64,000 bases of DNA from the NCBI GenBank assembly GCA_002490835.1, contig DKUU01000020.1:1-64000 (forward strand), given 5' to 3'. The DNA comes from Lachnospiraceae bacterium UBA7196 (GTDB lineage: Bacteria > Bacillota > Clostridia > Lachnospirales > Lachnospiraceae). Of the stretch, positions 51,919 to 59,476 are shown in pieces (position 1 is the first letter of the stretch; each line of letters opens with the position of its first letter). The notes beneath the pieces are model-generated. The model was not told the origin of the DNA. It saw only the letters and a program-made list of their open reading frames with translations, and ran no database searches. Both the position numbers and the translations under genes were made by a program.

Positions 51919-53703
51919 ATGAAGAAGAAATTTTCAATTAGTGACATGACTGTCAAGAACAAAATTACTTTGTTTAGCGTATTGTTGCTGGGTCTGATGC
52001 TCATCATTTCGGCAGTGGGTATCTGGTCCTCCAACATGGTAAACAAGGCGCGGACGAGTCTGAACAACAGCGCACTGGCACAGTATGATGTGACGCAGGG
52101 ATTTGCTGATTTTTGTAATATCAAGGTTCGTGTGCGTAACATCCTGTTTGCCTACTACGATGATGCGGATGCGTTAAAGCAGCAGGAGCAGATGATTGAG
52201 TCCTACAAGACGGATGCGAGAAAGTATCTGGACCTTTTCGAGAACAGAATGGGGAGTTTACCTGTAGAGATCCAGAACCAGTATCAGGAAGTGGAGGATA
52301 AGATCAATTCCTGGTATGAATCCACACAGACAGATATCGATCTGGCGAAAGCCGGCAAGGTGGATGAAGCGATCAACGATCTGATGACCAACGGCAAGGC
52401 GATCGCGGACGATGTGGAGGAGACGCTGACGGAGCTGATCACCGCAATCGAAACAGACACCAAGGCAAAGGAAGTGACGATCCAGCAGCAGCTTACCGGA
52501 CTGACCATCCTGCAGGCGGCAGTTGTGATTCTGGCAGTCCTGATCACCATCATGTACTGTCTGTTCCTGATCAAGGCGATTACCAAGCCGATGGCGAAGC
52601 TGTCCGAGGCGGCTAAGAAGATGACCATGGGCGATATCGATGTAGACTGTGAGAAAATCAACAATGACGATCTGGGCGAGCTGTTAGACGAGTTTGCACA
52701 GATGGCACAGGCGATCAAAGAGCAGACCAAGATCACGGAAGCAATCTCTCACGGCGATCTGACCAGAGAGGCGAAACCGAGAAGCGACAGGGACGTGCTG
52801 GGCAAGGCAATCGTCAGACTGCTTTCCGAGAACAACATGACGCTGAGCAACGTAAAAGAGGCGAGCGCACAGATTACGGTCGGTTCCGAGCAGGTGGCAA
52901 ATGCCAGTCAGGCATTGGCGCAGGGTTCTACCGAGCAGGCAAGCGCGATCCAGCAGGTGACCGCTTCTATGGACGAAGTGACACAGCGTACCAAGGCGAA
53001 TGCGACGCAGGCAGGCGAGGCAAATGTGCTTGTTAACAATATCAAAGAAATGGCGGCATCCGGCAATGAGCAGATGAAGTCCATGATCGGTGCGATGGAT
53101 GATATCAACGCATCCTCCGAGACGATCTCCAAGATTATTAAGACGATTGACGATATTGCATTCCAGACCAATATTCTGGCTCTGAATGCAGCGGTTGAGG
53201 CAGCGAGAGCAGGCGTACACGGCAAGGGCTTTGCAGTGGTGGCTGAGGAAGTGAGAAGTCTGGCAGCGAAGAGTGCGGCTGCGGCAAGCGAGACGGCTGA
53301 GATGATCGACGATACGATCCATAAAGTCGGCAACGGTACAAGAATCGCGCAGGATACGGCGAAGTCTCTTGACGAGATCGTAACCTCTATCGATGAGATC
53401 GTAGGACTGATCAGCAACATTACCTCTTCTTCCAACGATCAGGCAACGGCGATCTCCCAGATCGATCAGGCGATCTCTCAGGTATCTACCGTGGTACAGA
53501 CCAATGCGGCTACCAGTCAGGAATGTGCGGCGGCCAGCGAAGAGCTGTCGAATCAGGCAATCACTTTGAAGAACCTGATGGCGAAGTACCAGTTGGCGGC
53601 GGATTCTTACAGCAACAGCTTTGTGGCCGACAACAGTATCTCCGCAGCGTCGCATGACGACGAGCCTACGATCTCTTTGGATGGCGATTATGGGAAATAT
53701 TAA
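51919..53703 (+). CDS. Methyl-accepting chemotaxis protein
   Basis: A 594-residue receptor. A first membrane helix (about 15-37) is followed by a four-helix-bundle ligand domain (about 40-190) and a second helix (about 192-215). A HAMP domain (about 215-270) and a long cytoplasmic signalling coiled coil complete it. The hairpin tip motif is present as IDDIAFQTNILALNAAVEAA, with RAGVHGKGFAVVAEEVRSLA. No C-terminal CheR-tethering pentapeptide is seen. As the last gene of the operon it is probably the dedicated receptor of this array; the ligand is unknown. A strong terminator follows. Confidence 0.96.
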   Translation: MKKKFSISDMTVKNKITLFSVLLLGLMLIISAVGIWSSNMVNKARTSLNNSALAQYDVTQGFADFCNIKVRVRNILFAYYDDADALKQQEQMIESYKTDARKYLDLFENRMGSLPVEIQNQYQEVEDKINSWYESTQTDIDLAKAGKVDEAINDLMTNGKAIADDVEETLTELITAIETDTKAKEVTIQQQLTGLTILQAAVVILAVLITIMYCLFLIKAITKPMAKLSEAAKKMTMGDIDVDCEKINNDDLGELLDEFAQMAQAIKEQTKITEAISHGDLTREAKPRSDRDVLGKAIVRLLSENNMTLSNVKEASAQITVGSEQVANASQALAQGSTEQASAIQQVTASMDEVTQRTKANATQAGEANVLVNNIKEMAASGNEQMKSMIGAMDDINASSETISKIIKTIDDIAFQTNILALNAAVEAARAGVHGKGFAVVAEEVRSLAAKSAAAASETAEMIDDTIHKVGNGTRIAQDTAKSLDEIVTSIDEIVGLISNITSSSNDQATAISQIDQAISQVSTVVQTNAATSQECAAASEELSNQAITLKNLMAKYQLAADSYSNSFVADNSISAASHDDEPTISLDGDYGKY

Positions 53704-53745
53704 GAAGCGGCAGAACATAGAAAATAGAGCATGAGAGAGATGTTG

Positions 53746-53790
53746 GGACGGCGGCTTGATGAAAGCCGCCATCCTTTGCTTATTTTTGCG
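53746..53790 (+). terminator. Intrinsic terminator of the chemosensory operon
   Basis: A 12-bp stem (ggacggcggctt at 53746-53757 against aagccgccatcc at 53763-53774, one G-T or C-A wobble) is followed by a T-rich tail (tttgcttattttt). Confidence 0.85.
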
Positions 53791-53800
53791 ATAACGCCAC

Positions 53801-53829
53801 TTGACATTTTAGAAAAAAGACATTATAAT
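53801..53829 (+). promoter_or_regulatory. Consensus sigma-A promoter of tRNA-Arg
   Basis: Perfect TTGACA (53801-53806) and TATAAT (53824-53829) with a 17-bp spacer, 18 bp before the mature tRNA 5' end. Confidence 0.88.
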
Positions 53830-53847
53830 AACCATTGTTGTAAAGAT

Positions 53848-53921
53848 GTGCGCTTAGCTCAGCTGGATAGAGCGTTTGGCTACGGACCAAAAGGTCGGGG
53901 GTTCGAATCCTCTAGCGCACG
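53848..53921 (+). tRNA. tRNA-Arg (anticodon ACG)
   Basis: A 74-nt cloverleaf is readable: acceptor GTGCGCT/AGCGCAC, D arm GCTC...GAGC, anticodon stem TTTGG/CCAAA around the loop CTACGGA, and a T arm with TTCGAAT. The anticodon ACG (read CGN after inosine editing of A34) gives arginine. CCA is not encoded. It has its own promoter and is followed by a perfect hairpin. Confidence 0.96.
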
Positions 53922-53932
53922 GTGATATTTGG

Positions 53933-53970
53933 AAAACGGGAATGCCGGTGAGGGCATTCCCGTTTTCGCA
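53933..53970 (+). terminator. Terminator after tRNA-Arg
   Basis: A perfect 14-bp stem (aaaacgggaatgcc at 53933-53946 against 53953-53966) with a 6-nt loop and a tttt end. Confidence 0.85.
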
Positions 53971-54043
53971 TGTATCGCTCTTTTCTTATGGAGATAGATG
54001 TGATACGATAGAATCAAAAGAAGACGAAAGGGAAAATATAAAC

Positions 54044-54487
54044 GTGAGAGTGTATCTGGATAATTGCAGCTATAATCGTCCTTATGATGATCAATCTCAG
54101 ATGCGTGTTCATTTGGAAACACAGGCCAAGCTTCATATACAGGATATGATAAGGGAAAAACGAATAGAGCTTGTTACATCATATATCCTAGATTTTGAGA
54201 ATAGCAATAATCGTTCCATGCAGAAAAGGATGGCAATTAAAAGATTTATGGAAGAATATGCTGCGCTTTATGTAAGTAATAGGAATGAGAATGAGATAGC
54301 TGAGCTTGCTGACTCCATAATGGAGACGGGTATTAAGGAGAAGGATGCTTATCATGTGGCCTGTGCCATGATGGCACAATGCAATTACTTTGTTACGACA
54401 GATGATCGACTTTTGAAGTATCGGTCAGACAAAATAGCTATGGTAACGCCGGAGGAATTTATTAGAAGAATGGAGGTGGAGGATTAA
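54044..54487 (+). CDS. PIN-domain protein (VapC-like toxin candidate)
   Basis: A 147-residue protein. The GTG at 54044 after gaaaggga is the likely start; a longer frame runs through the tRNA and is rejected. PIN-fold acidic residues are visible: D6 (VYLDNCSYNRP), E52 near LDFEN, D101 (KEKDAYHVA) and D120 (VTTDDRLL). PIN proteins are Mg-dependent RNases, often toxins. The stop overlaps the start of a small partner gene (TAATG). This subfamily is distinct from classical short VapC by its opening motif. Toxin activity is inference. Confidence 0.85.
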   Translation: MRVYLDNCSYNRPYDDQSQMRVHLETQAKLHIQDMIREKRIELVTSYILDFENSNNRSMQKRMAIKRFMEEYAALYVSNRNENEIAELADSIMETGIKEKDAYHVACAMMAQCNYFVTTDDRLLKYRSDKIAMVTPEEFIRRMEVED

Positions 54488-54711
54488 TGGCTAATGCGGT
54501 AAAGATTTTGGATCAGGGTTTTTCCTGTCTGGTGGATCATATGGGAGTGATTGATGCAGAATATTTTATTTCGTTGATTAAAAGAGACGATTTTGATTAT
54601 ACAGTATGGCAGAGGGAATATTTTGATAAAATGAAGATTGGTGAGTTCGCGAAAAAGGCATCCGCTTATGCCGATGAACATCCGTATGCGGGGAAGGCGC
54701 AGGTCTTATAA
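54487..54711 (+). CDS. Small partner of the PIN protein (antitoxin candidate)
   Basis: A 74-residue protein beginning MANAVKILDQGFSCLVDHMG. It is mostly helical with an aromatic-rich centre (DFDYTVWQREYFDKM) and an alanine-rich end. No DNA-binding motif is evident. Its ATG overlaps the PIN stop codon, so translation is coupled. Similar small proteins beside PIN genes occur in Clostridia as far as I recall. A toxin-antitoxin pair with toxin first is likely but unproven. Confidence 0.72.
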   Translation: MANAVKILDQGFSCLVDHMGVIDAEYFISLIKRDDFDYTVWQREYFDKMKIGEFAKKASAYADEHPYAGKAQVL

Positions 54712-54720
54712 ATTGAGGTT

Positions 54721-54755
54721 ACCACCACAGTTGAATTTTCAATGTGGTGGTTTTT
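54721..54755 (+). terminator. Terminator of the PIN/partner operon
   Basis: A 9-bp perfect stem (accaccaca at 54721-54729 against tgtggtggt at 54743-54751), with a small inner ttga/tcaa pairing, followed by tttt. Confidence 0.85.
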
Positions 54756-54762
54756 CTATGTA

Positions 54763-54947
54763 CTAATCCTCTGTTAAATCTATAAGTTTTCTCAGCTCTT
54801 TTGCTTCTTCCTCTGTAATGCCCTCCTGATAACTAGAACAAAGATAGCGATATTTACATTATCTCCCAACGTAACGAAAGTTTCAGAGCGTTTATTATTG
54901 CAACGATTTACTTTGTTGCGTATAAGGTCGTAATATTTTGTGGTTGA
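54763..54947 (-). pseudogene. Frameshifted remnant of a small gene
   Basis: On the minus strand a reading frame from about 54947 encodes STTKYYDLIRNKVNRCNNKR and continues as SETFVTLGDNVNIAI. Near 54847-54860 the sensible reading moves to another frame, which continues as YRYLCSSYQEGITEEEAKEL and then RKLIDLTED before a TAG at 54763-54765. Neither frame has a start codon with a ribosome binding site. The composition of both parts is protein-like. This fits a decayed gene with one frameshift; the family is not recognised. Confidence 0.5.
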
Positions 54948-55006
54948 TTAACATGGAACTAGAGTTTATTAAAAAGATAAATTTACATTGCTTTTAAATT
55001 TTTTTA

Positions 55007-55054
55007 TTGACAAACTGTATATACTGTATATAATGTAATATATACAGTATATAC
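55007..55054 (+). promoter_or_regulatory. Promoter and perfect inverted-repeat operator of the YtrA-type operon
   Basis: TTGACA (55007-55012) and TATAAT (55029-55034) have a 16-bp spacer. A perfect 16-bp inverted repeat, GTATATACTGTATATA (55017-55032) and its complement (55039-55054), with a 6-bp centre, covers the spacer, the -10 box and the start site. This is the expected target of the GntR/YtrA-type regulator encoded next, implying autorepression. Confidence 0.85.
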
Positions 55055-55104
55055 TGAAGGCGCTGCCTGTGACGACAGGGAGCGCAAAATAAGGGAGGCA
55101 AGAT

Positions 55105-55476
55105 TTGAAGATCATTATTTCAAACCAGTCGGAGTTGCCGATTTATGCGCAGATCAGAGAGCAGCTCAAGGAACAGATTCTAAACGGACAGATCCCCGAG
55201 GGGGAGACCCTTCCTTCGATCCGCCAATTGGCGAAGGAGATCGGTGTCAGTGTCATCACCACCACCCGCGCGTACAGCGAATTAGAGCAGGAAGGCTTTA
55301 TTGCCACTATGCAGGGCAAGGGCAGCGTGGTGCTTGCCACGGACAATTCCCTTCTGCGGGAGCAGTATCTTCTGCGGATCGAGGAGGGGCTGAGCACGGC
55401 GATTGAGACGGCGAAGGCGATGGGAATGTCCGGGGAGGAACTGCGGGATATCTTTAACAACTTATTGGAAACATAA
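55105..55476 (+). CDS. GntR-family (YtrA-type) transcriptional regulator
   Basis: A 123-residue repressor with a winged helix (about 10-75: YAQIREQLKEQILNGQIPEG, then LPSIRQLAKEIGVSV) and a short C-terminal helical dimer region, the small YtrA subfamily layout. The start is TTG at 55105 behind aagggagg. It heads an operon with an ABC ATPase and a permease, the typical YtrA context, and its own promoter holds a perfect inverted repeat. Such systems often respond to wall-active antibiotics. Confidence 0.93.
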   Translation: MKIIISNQSELPIYAQIREQLKEQILNGQIPEGETLPSIRQLAKEIGVSVITTTRAYSELEQEGFIATMQGKGSVVLATDNSLLREQYLLRIEEGLSTAIETAKAMGMSGEELRDIFNNLLET

Positions 55477-55529
55477 GGAAAGAGAAAACCGCTGCGAATT
55501 TCGGAGAGAAGTCAGGAGGGAAGAAGAAT

Positions 55530-56378
55530 ATGGAACTATTGGAAGTAAAAAATCTGTCGAAACAATATAAAAATTTTTCTTTACAGAATATCAGCTTTAC
55601 CCTGCCCAAGGGCTATATCATGGGCTATGTAGGAGCCAACGGTTCGGGAAAGACCACGACCTTAAACCTGATCACGGGCCTCCAGAAAGCAAACGGGGGA
55701 GAAGTATTTATCGACGGGCTTTCCCGCGAGGAGGACGAGCGGGCATATAAGGAGAAAATCGGCTTTGTGGGGGACGACTGCTATTTTCCCGGCGATTTTA
55801 AGATCAAACATATCCGCCGCGCACTGCAGGACTTTTATCCGACCTTTTCCAGAGAGAAATTTGACGGATTTATCCGTGACTGGAAGCTGCCGGAGAATAA
55901 AGCGACCAAGGATTTTTCCAGAGGCATGAAGGTTCTGTTGATGTTTGCGTCGGTGTTTGCCAGACAGACGAAACTCCTGGTGTTAGACGAGGCGACGAAT
56001 GGCCTTGATCCGGTGATGCGGGCGGATGTGGTGAAACTGTTGCAGGAATATGTGATGGACGGGGAGCGGAGCGTGATCTTCTCTACCCATATCTTGAGCG
56101 ACTTGGAGCAGATCGCGGACTATATCTATTTTATTCACGAAGGCAGGACGGTCCTCTACGAGGCGAAGGATGAGCTGATCGAGAGTTTCCTGCTGGTAAA
56201 GGGCGAGACCGCGAAGATTCCGCCGGCACTGAAAAAGGAGCTGATCGGGGTGGATGAGAATGCCTACGGTTTTGAGGCGATCCTGCCCAGCGATAAGGCG
56301 GGGCTTTTAGGGAATGCGTTCCTTTATGAAAAGCCGACCATCGATCAGATTGTGATACACTATATCAAAAGTGCCTGA
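55530..56378 (+). CDS. ABC transporter ATP-binding protein (YtrB-like)
   Basis: A 282-residue ATPase: Walker A GANGSGKTTTLNL, signature FSRGMKVLLMFA, Walker B LLVLDEATNGLDP, and switch histidine in FSTHILSDLE. A C-terminal accessory region of about 70 residues follows. The leucine-less FSRGM form is common in YtrB-type proteins. Ribosome binding site caggaggg. It is cotranscribed with the YtrA-type regulator; the permease gene follows after a 179-bp gap. Confidence 0.92.
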   Translation: MELLEVKNLSKQYKNFSLQNISFTLPKGYIMGYVGANGSGKTTTLNLITGLQKANGGEVFIDGLSREEDERAYKEKIGFVGDDCYFPGDFKIKHIRRALQDFYPTFSREKFDGFIRDWKLPENKATKDFSRGMKVLLMFASVFARQTKLLVLDEATNGLDPVMRADVVKLLQEYVMDGERSVIFSTHILSDLEQIADYIYFIHEGRTVLYEAKDELIESFLLVKGETAKIPPALKKELIGVDENAYGFEAILPSDKAGLLGNAFLYEKPTIDQIVIHYIKSA

Positions 56379-56557
56379 TGAGTGATATAATATTCGCGAT
56401 GGCAATGAGCAGTGCACAGACGTAAGATGAAAAAATGGCAGCTTGCTGACAATTTTTTCAGATTGCGGATGTATAGGGCGAAGCCCGCGAGCGAGGAAAA
56501 CCGTAGGTTTTTCGAGCGTATACTGCGGAGATGATATAATAAAAAGGAGAAACCAAG
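56379..56557. repeat. Intergenic insert with small hairpins inside the ABC operon
   Basis: This gap separates ATPase and permease genes that would normally be adjacent. It contains gggcgaagccc (56476-56486), an AAAACC/GGTTTT hairpin (about 56497-56510), and the string tgatataata near both ends (about 56382 and 56534), like a direct repeat. It may be a small inserted repetitive element; no coding frame is convincing. Confidence 0.4.
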
Positions 56558-57244
56558 ATGAGAGCATTATATTATACGAAGATAGACTATATGTTGACGA
56601 GAAAGCAACTGCGTATCCTGCCGCTCTTTTTCCTGTTGGCGCTGCTGATGGGCAGAAATGCGGGTGTAGGAGACATGTCCCTGCCGGTGGCGTGTGCCTA
56701 TGTGCTGTTTATATCATCCATTTTTTCAACGGCGCCGTTTGCGTACTCCGGCGGGAAAAACAGGGGCTTTCTGCTGCTGTTTCCAGCGACAGTAACAGAC
56801 AGGGTGGCGGGACGGTTTCTGTTCGGTTTGTCATTTATAGGGCTGCTGGGACTGTGCTGCGGCGCGATTTTTGGTGTCTGCGGGATGATGGGAGTGGAGA
56901 TTCCACGCTGGACGATTGGCGTGGGGTTGTGCGAACTGGCGGTCGGGATCGTGCTGGTAACGCTGCAGAACCTGTTTTTCTTTCTGTTCGGAGAAGGAAA
57001 AGATAACTGGCAGTACCTCAATAATCTCGTGAGAACGCTGCCGGGGATCGTGATGTTTTTTGGGGCGAGTAGTATGGCAGGGATAGTGCAGGATGAGGTA
57101 GCCGCCGGCACGCTGCCGGATCTGGAAACCGTGTCCGGAATGCTGATGCAGGCGGGCGTACTTTCCATGGCGGCGGCGCTGCTTTTGACGGTGATTGCGG
57201 CGGCGGTCTGCGCGAAGGTGATCGGCAAGCGGGATTATGCGTGA
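56558..57244 (+). CDS. ABC-2 type permease of the YtrA operon
   Basis: A 228-residue membrane protein with about six hydrophobic segments (near residues 20-38, 45-65, 90-115, 120-140, 165-185 and 195-222). It lacks soluble domains. It begins after aaaaggag and follows the YtrB-like ATPase gene, so it should be the channel-forming partner. The short loop SGGKNRGFLLLFPAT resembles the coupling helix region of ABC2 permeases. Confidence 0.85.
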   Translation: MRALYYTKIDYMLTRKQLRILPLFFLLALLMGRNAGVGDMSLPVACAYVLFISSIFSTAPFAYSGGKNRGFLLLFPATVTDRVAGRFLFGLSFIGLLGLCCGAIFGVCGMMGVEIPRWTIGVGLCELAVGIVLVTLQNLFFFLFGEGKDNWQYLNNLVRTLPGIVMFFGASSMAGIVQDEVAAGTLPDLETVSGMLMQAGVLSMAAALLLTVIAAAVCAKVIGKRDYA

Positions 57245-57262
57245 GCGCCTGCAGGGTTTGAC

Positions 57263-57439
57263 ATGGAGAAAAGTATGATACCTTTTTTGCTGTACAAGAA
57301 GTTTTCAATTGATTCCGACAAGTCACCGGAGGAGGTGCGCCGCATCATGGAGGCAGAGACGAAGCGGTCCGGCGAGAATGGCGAAGCGGAAGCTGGAAGG
57401 GATGTTTGGAAATGCGGACATATAAAATGTTGTGTGTAG
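57263..57439 (+). CDS. Small ORF, possibly a truncated gene
   Basis: A 58-residue frame starting MEKSMIPFLLYKKFSIDSDK and ending in a Cys-rich tail. It lies 18 bp after the permease with a weak site. SPEEVRRIMEAETK looks like real protein and resembles the beginning of longer membrane proteins, so it may be a truncated N-terminal fragment. A terminator follows 40 bp downstream. Confidence 0.4.
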   Translation: MEKSMIPFLLYKKFSIDSDKSPEEVRRIMEAETKRSGENGEAEAGRDVWKCGHIKCCV

Positions 57440-57481
57440 TAAATTTGGGTACATGACATGAATGTCATAAATGTAATGGTG

Positions 57482-57513
57482 AATAAGGGAGCTGTCGGCT
57501 CCCTTATTTTTAT
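57482..57513 (+). terminator. Terminator of the YtrA-type operon
   Basis: A perfect 11-bp stem (aataagggagc at 57482-57492 against gctcccttatt at 57498-57508) followed by tttta. Confidence 0.88.
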
Positions 57514-57536
57514 GTTTTGAAAAAATTTATCAAAAA

Positions 57537-57565
57537 TGAAACTTTCGGCAAGTTTGAATCGTATT
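57537..57565 (+). promoter_or_regulatory. ECF-sigma-type promoter
   Basis: TGAAAC (57537-57542) and CGTATT (57560-57565) with a 17-bp spacer match the TGAAAC/CGTA form used by many Firmicute ECF sigma factors. It lies about 85 bp before an ECF sigma gene, suggesting positive autoregulation. Confidence 0.65.
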
Positions 57566-57650
57566 ATAAGTAGGACGACAAGACAATATATGTTAAGATG
57601 AAGGTGCTTGGAATGTAGAGCGACTTATTGACAGAAGGAAGCACGAGAGG

Positions 57651-58151
57651 ATGGAGCAGAAGTGGGGCTATCTGGCGGATGAGTACAGGGCTATGCTGTA
57701 TCGGATCGCTTTCTCGAACATGAAGAATCGTGCGGACGCCGAAGACGCGGTGCAGGAGACCTTCCTGCGCTATATGAAGGGCGATGCGCCGATTCAGAAC
57801 AAGGAACATGAGAAAGCATGGCTCATACGAACCACCATTCATATTTGTCTGGATATTTTGAAGAGCGGCTGGTATCAGAGGACGGTGTCCTTGGACGAGT
57901 CTTTCACGAGTGCGGCAAAAAATATCTATCTGCCTTATCAGATCAGGGACGATCTGACGCTTGAGGCGGTGCTGCGGCTGCCGACGCATTACAGGAACCC
58001 GATTTACCTTTTTTATTATGAGGATTACACGATCCACGAGATTGCGGGTATCCTCAATGAGAAGGAAGGAACGATCAAGACAAGGCTGCGCAGGGGCAGG
58101 GAGGAAGTTAAAAAGATTCTCACGGAAGGAAACACGGAAAGGAGGCCGTAA
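57651..58151 (+). CDS. ECF-family RNA polymerase sigma factor
   Basis: A 166-residue sigma factor with region 2 (about 10-75: MLYRIAFSNMKNRADAEDAV, QETFLRYM, then KAWLIRTTIH) and region 4 (about 110-160: LPTHYRNPIYLFYYEDYTIH, EIAGILNEKEGTIKTRLRRG). It lacks regions 1 and 3, the ECF form. No recognisable anti-sigma gene with a membrane helix follows; two soluble-looking unknown proteins do. Start after agcacgagagg. Its promoter looks self-recognised. Confidence 0.94.
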   Translation: MEQKWGYLADEYRAMLYRIAFSNMKNRADAEDAVQETFLRYMKGDAPIQNKEHEKAWLIRTTIHICLDILKSGWYQRTVSLDESFTSAAKNIYLPYQIRDDLTLEAVLRLPTHYRNPIYLFYYEDYTIHEIAGILNEKEGTIKTRLRRGREEVKKILTEGNTERRP

Positions 58152-58153
58152 CC

Positions 58154-58705
58154 ATGAGTATACAAGAGGTACAGGGGGCAAAGGAAGCGCCGGCATATCA
58201 GAAAAAGAAAAAGACAGGCGGTGGGGAGGGCTTTCAGGAAAGCCTTCTGCAAAACCTAAGATCCAGAGAAAATGAAGAAGAGACAACTGCGGATTCCGCG
58301 CAGGGAGGAAAGCGGACGAAGGAGCCGTCCGAGACGGCCAGAATCGGCGTGACAGGCAGTGTGCGGGTGAATGCGGCCATGTTGACGGAGGCTGTGCAGA
58401 CGGTGAAGGTGCGGCATATGCGTTATGAGGAGAGCGACCATGTAGAGATCGCGGTGACAGAAGGATATACCCTGAAAGGGAAACGTCTGGATGACGCGGA
58501 GGATGCGGTGCGTGAGCAGCATGAGGATATGACAGATGTGTCAGAATATAATGCTGCGGAAGGCCAAAATAGAAGCAGGGTCTACGTGGAAGCAAAGTAT
58601 GAGGACGGCAGAGTGGAGGCTTATCAGGTGGATGTGGGAAGGGTATCTGACAACACGGACCATATGATTGAGCGTTTTGCACTGGAAACGGTGCGGGAAG
58701 CGTAA
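58154..58705 (+). CDS. Hypothetical protein behind the ECF sigma gene
   Basis: A 183-residue protein of no recognised family, starting 2 bp after the sigma gene stop. Residues 1-70 are Lys/Glu/Gln-rich and probably disordered. Residues about 75-183 alternate beta-like segments and acidic linkers (VKVRHMRYEESDHVEIAVTE, SRVYVEAKYEDGRVEAYQVD). There is no membrane segment. It might regulate the sigma factor, but nothing in the sequence proves this. Confidence 0.72.
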   Translation: MSIQEVQGAKEAPAYQKKKKTGGGEGFQESLLQNLRSRENEEETTADSAQGGKRTKEPSETARIGVTGSVRVNAAMLTEAVQTVKVRHMRYEESDHVEIAVTEGYTLKGKRLDDAEDAVREQHEDMTDVSEYNAAEGQNRSRVYVEAKYEDGRVEAYQVDVGRVSDNTDHMIERFALETVREA

Positions 58706-58730
58706 AAGCAGCGCAGAAAGGGAGATAACT

Positions 58731-59402
58731 ATGATCAACAATGACAGTTACCTGTGGAACAGGACATTCAACACGACAAATAATACAGCGCAGCAGCTGG
58801 CGAAGCAGATGAAGACGGCCAATCAGATGAAGAAGTCCGGAATGGAGGGAGTCGTCGATCCGGAAAGTTTTGCCGCGAAATTAAAGCGGGCTGACGAATA
58901 TGCAGCGTCGGGGGAGCATCACAGCGCGACTGATTCGATCGGCATTATGCTGCGGCAGATGGATGAGCCTGAGGCGGGCCAACCGGTGACCCAAGAGTTT
59001 TTTCATAACGGCGCGCGCGTTTCCATCACGAAGGACGCTATGTATGGAAACACCATTATTATCGGCGGCAGCGCGAATCCGGATTTGATCCATGTAAGCA
59101 CTTCGGTGGGGACCGTTATCATCGATCTCAATGATATGACCAGCCTGATGAAGTGTTTGGATCTGTTTTCACCGGAGGATGTCAACGCCATTCTGAGGAA
59201 GATTCAGGAAGTGAAGCAGGCAAGAGAGGCGATGAGCCAGATTGACCGTATGCAGGATGAACTGATAAAGAACGGCCGAAAAGACGATGAGGACGGCGGG
59301 AAAGACAGCGGTGAGCAGTCTGTGAGCGAGGCCGTGGGTGTGGTCAGCGCGGAGGAAATGCGCGAGATCGAAGAGGGACGGGAGAAGAAATTTATCGGGT
59401 GA
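58731..59402 (+). CDS. Hypothetical protein
   Basis: A 223-residue soluble protein beginning MINNDSYLWNRTFNTTNNTA, after a gaaagggagat site. A central beta-rich part (about residues 80-130, ARVSITKDAMYGNTIIIGGS) is followed by a helical stretch (145-180) and an acidic, low-complexity C-terminal tail. No signal peptide is seen. It lies 25 bp after the previous unknown gene and may be the third gene of the ECF operon. Not recognised. Confidence 0.7.
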   Translation: MINNDSYLWNRTFNTTNNTAQQLAKQMKTANQMKKSGMEGVVDPESFAAKLKRADEYAASGEHHSATDSIGIMLRQMDEPEAGQPVTQEFFHNGARVSITKDAMYGNTIIIGGSANPDLIHVSTSVGTVIIDLNDMTSLMKCLDLFSPEDVNAILRKIQEVKQAREAMSQIDRMQDELIKNGRKDDEDGGKDSGEQSVSEAVGVVSAEEMREIEEGREKKFIG

Positions 59403-59476
59403 TCTGCTTGCTTTCGTGAGAAGAACGGTGATACAATAAACACGAATCTTACGAAAAAGGAGCGGTGTACGGACCG

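Larger units (their letters stand above)
54712..55104. other. Intergenic region
   Basis: Apart from the PIN operon terminator, the gene remnant and the YtrA promoter/operator, about 60 bp of AT-rich sequence (54948-55006) shows nothing recognisable. Confidence 0.6.

Noticed and set aside
53876..54043. N-terminal extension of the PIN gene
   Set aside because: It would start inside tRNA-Arg and cross its terminator; the GTG at 54044 has a proper site.
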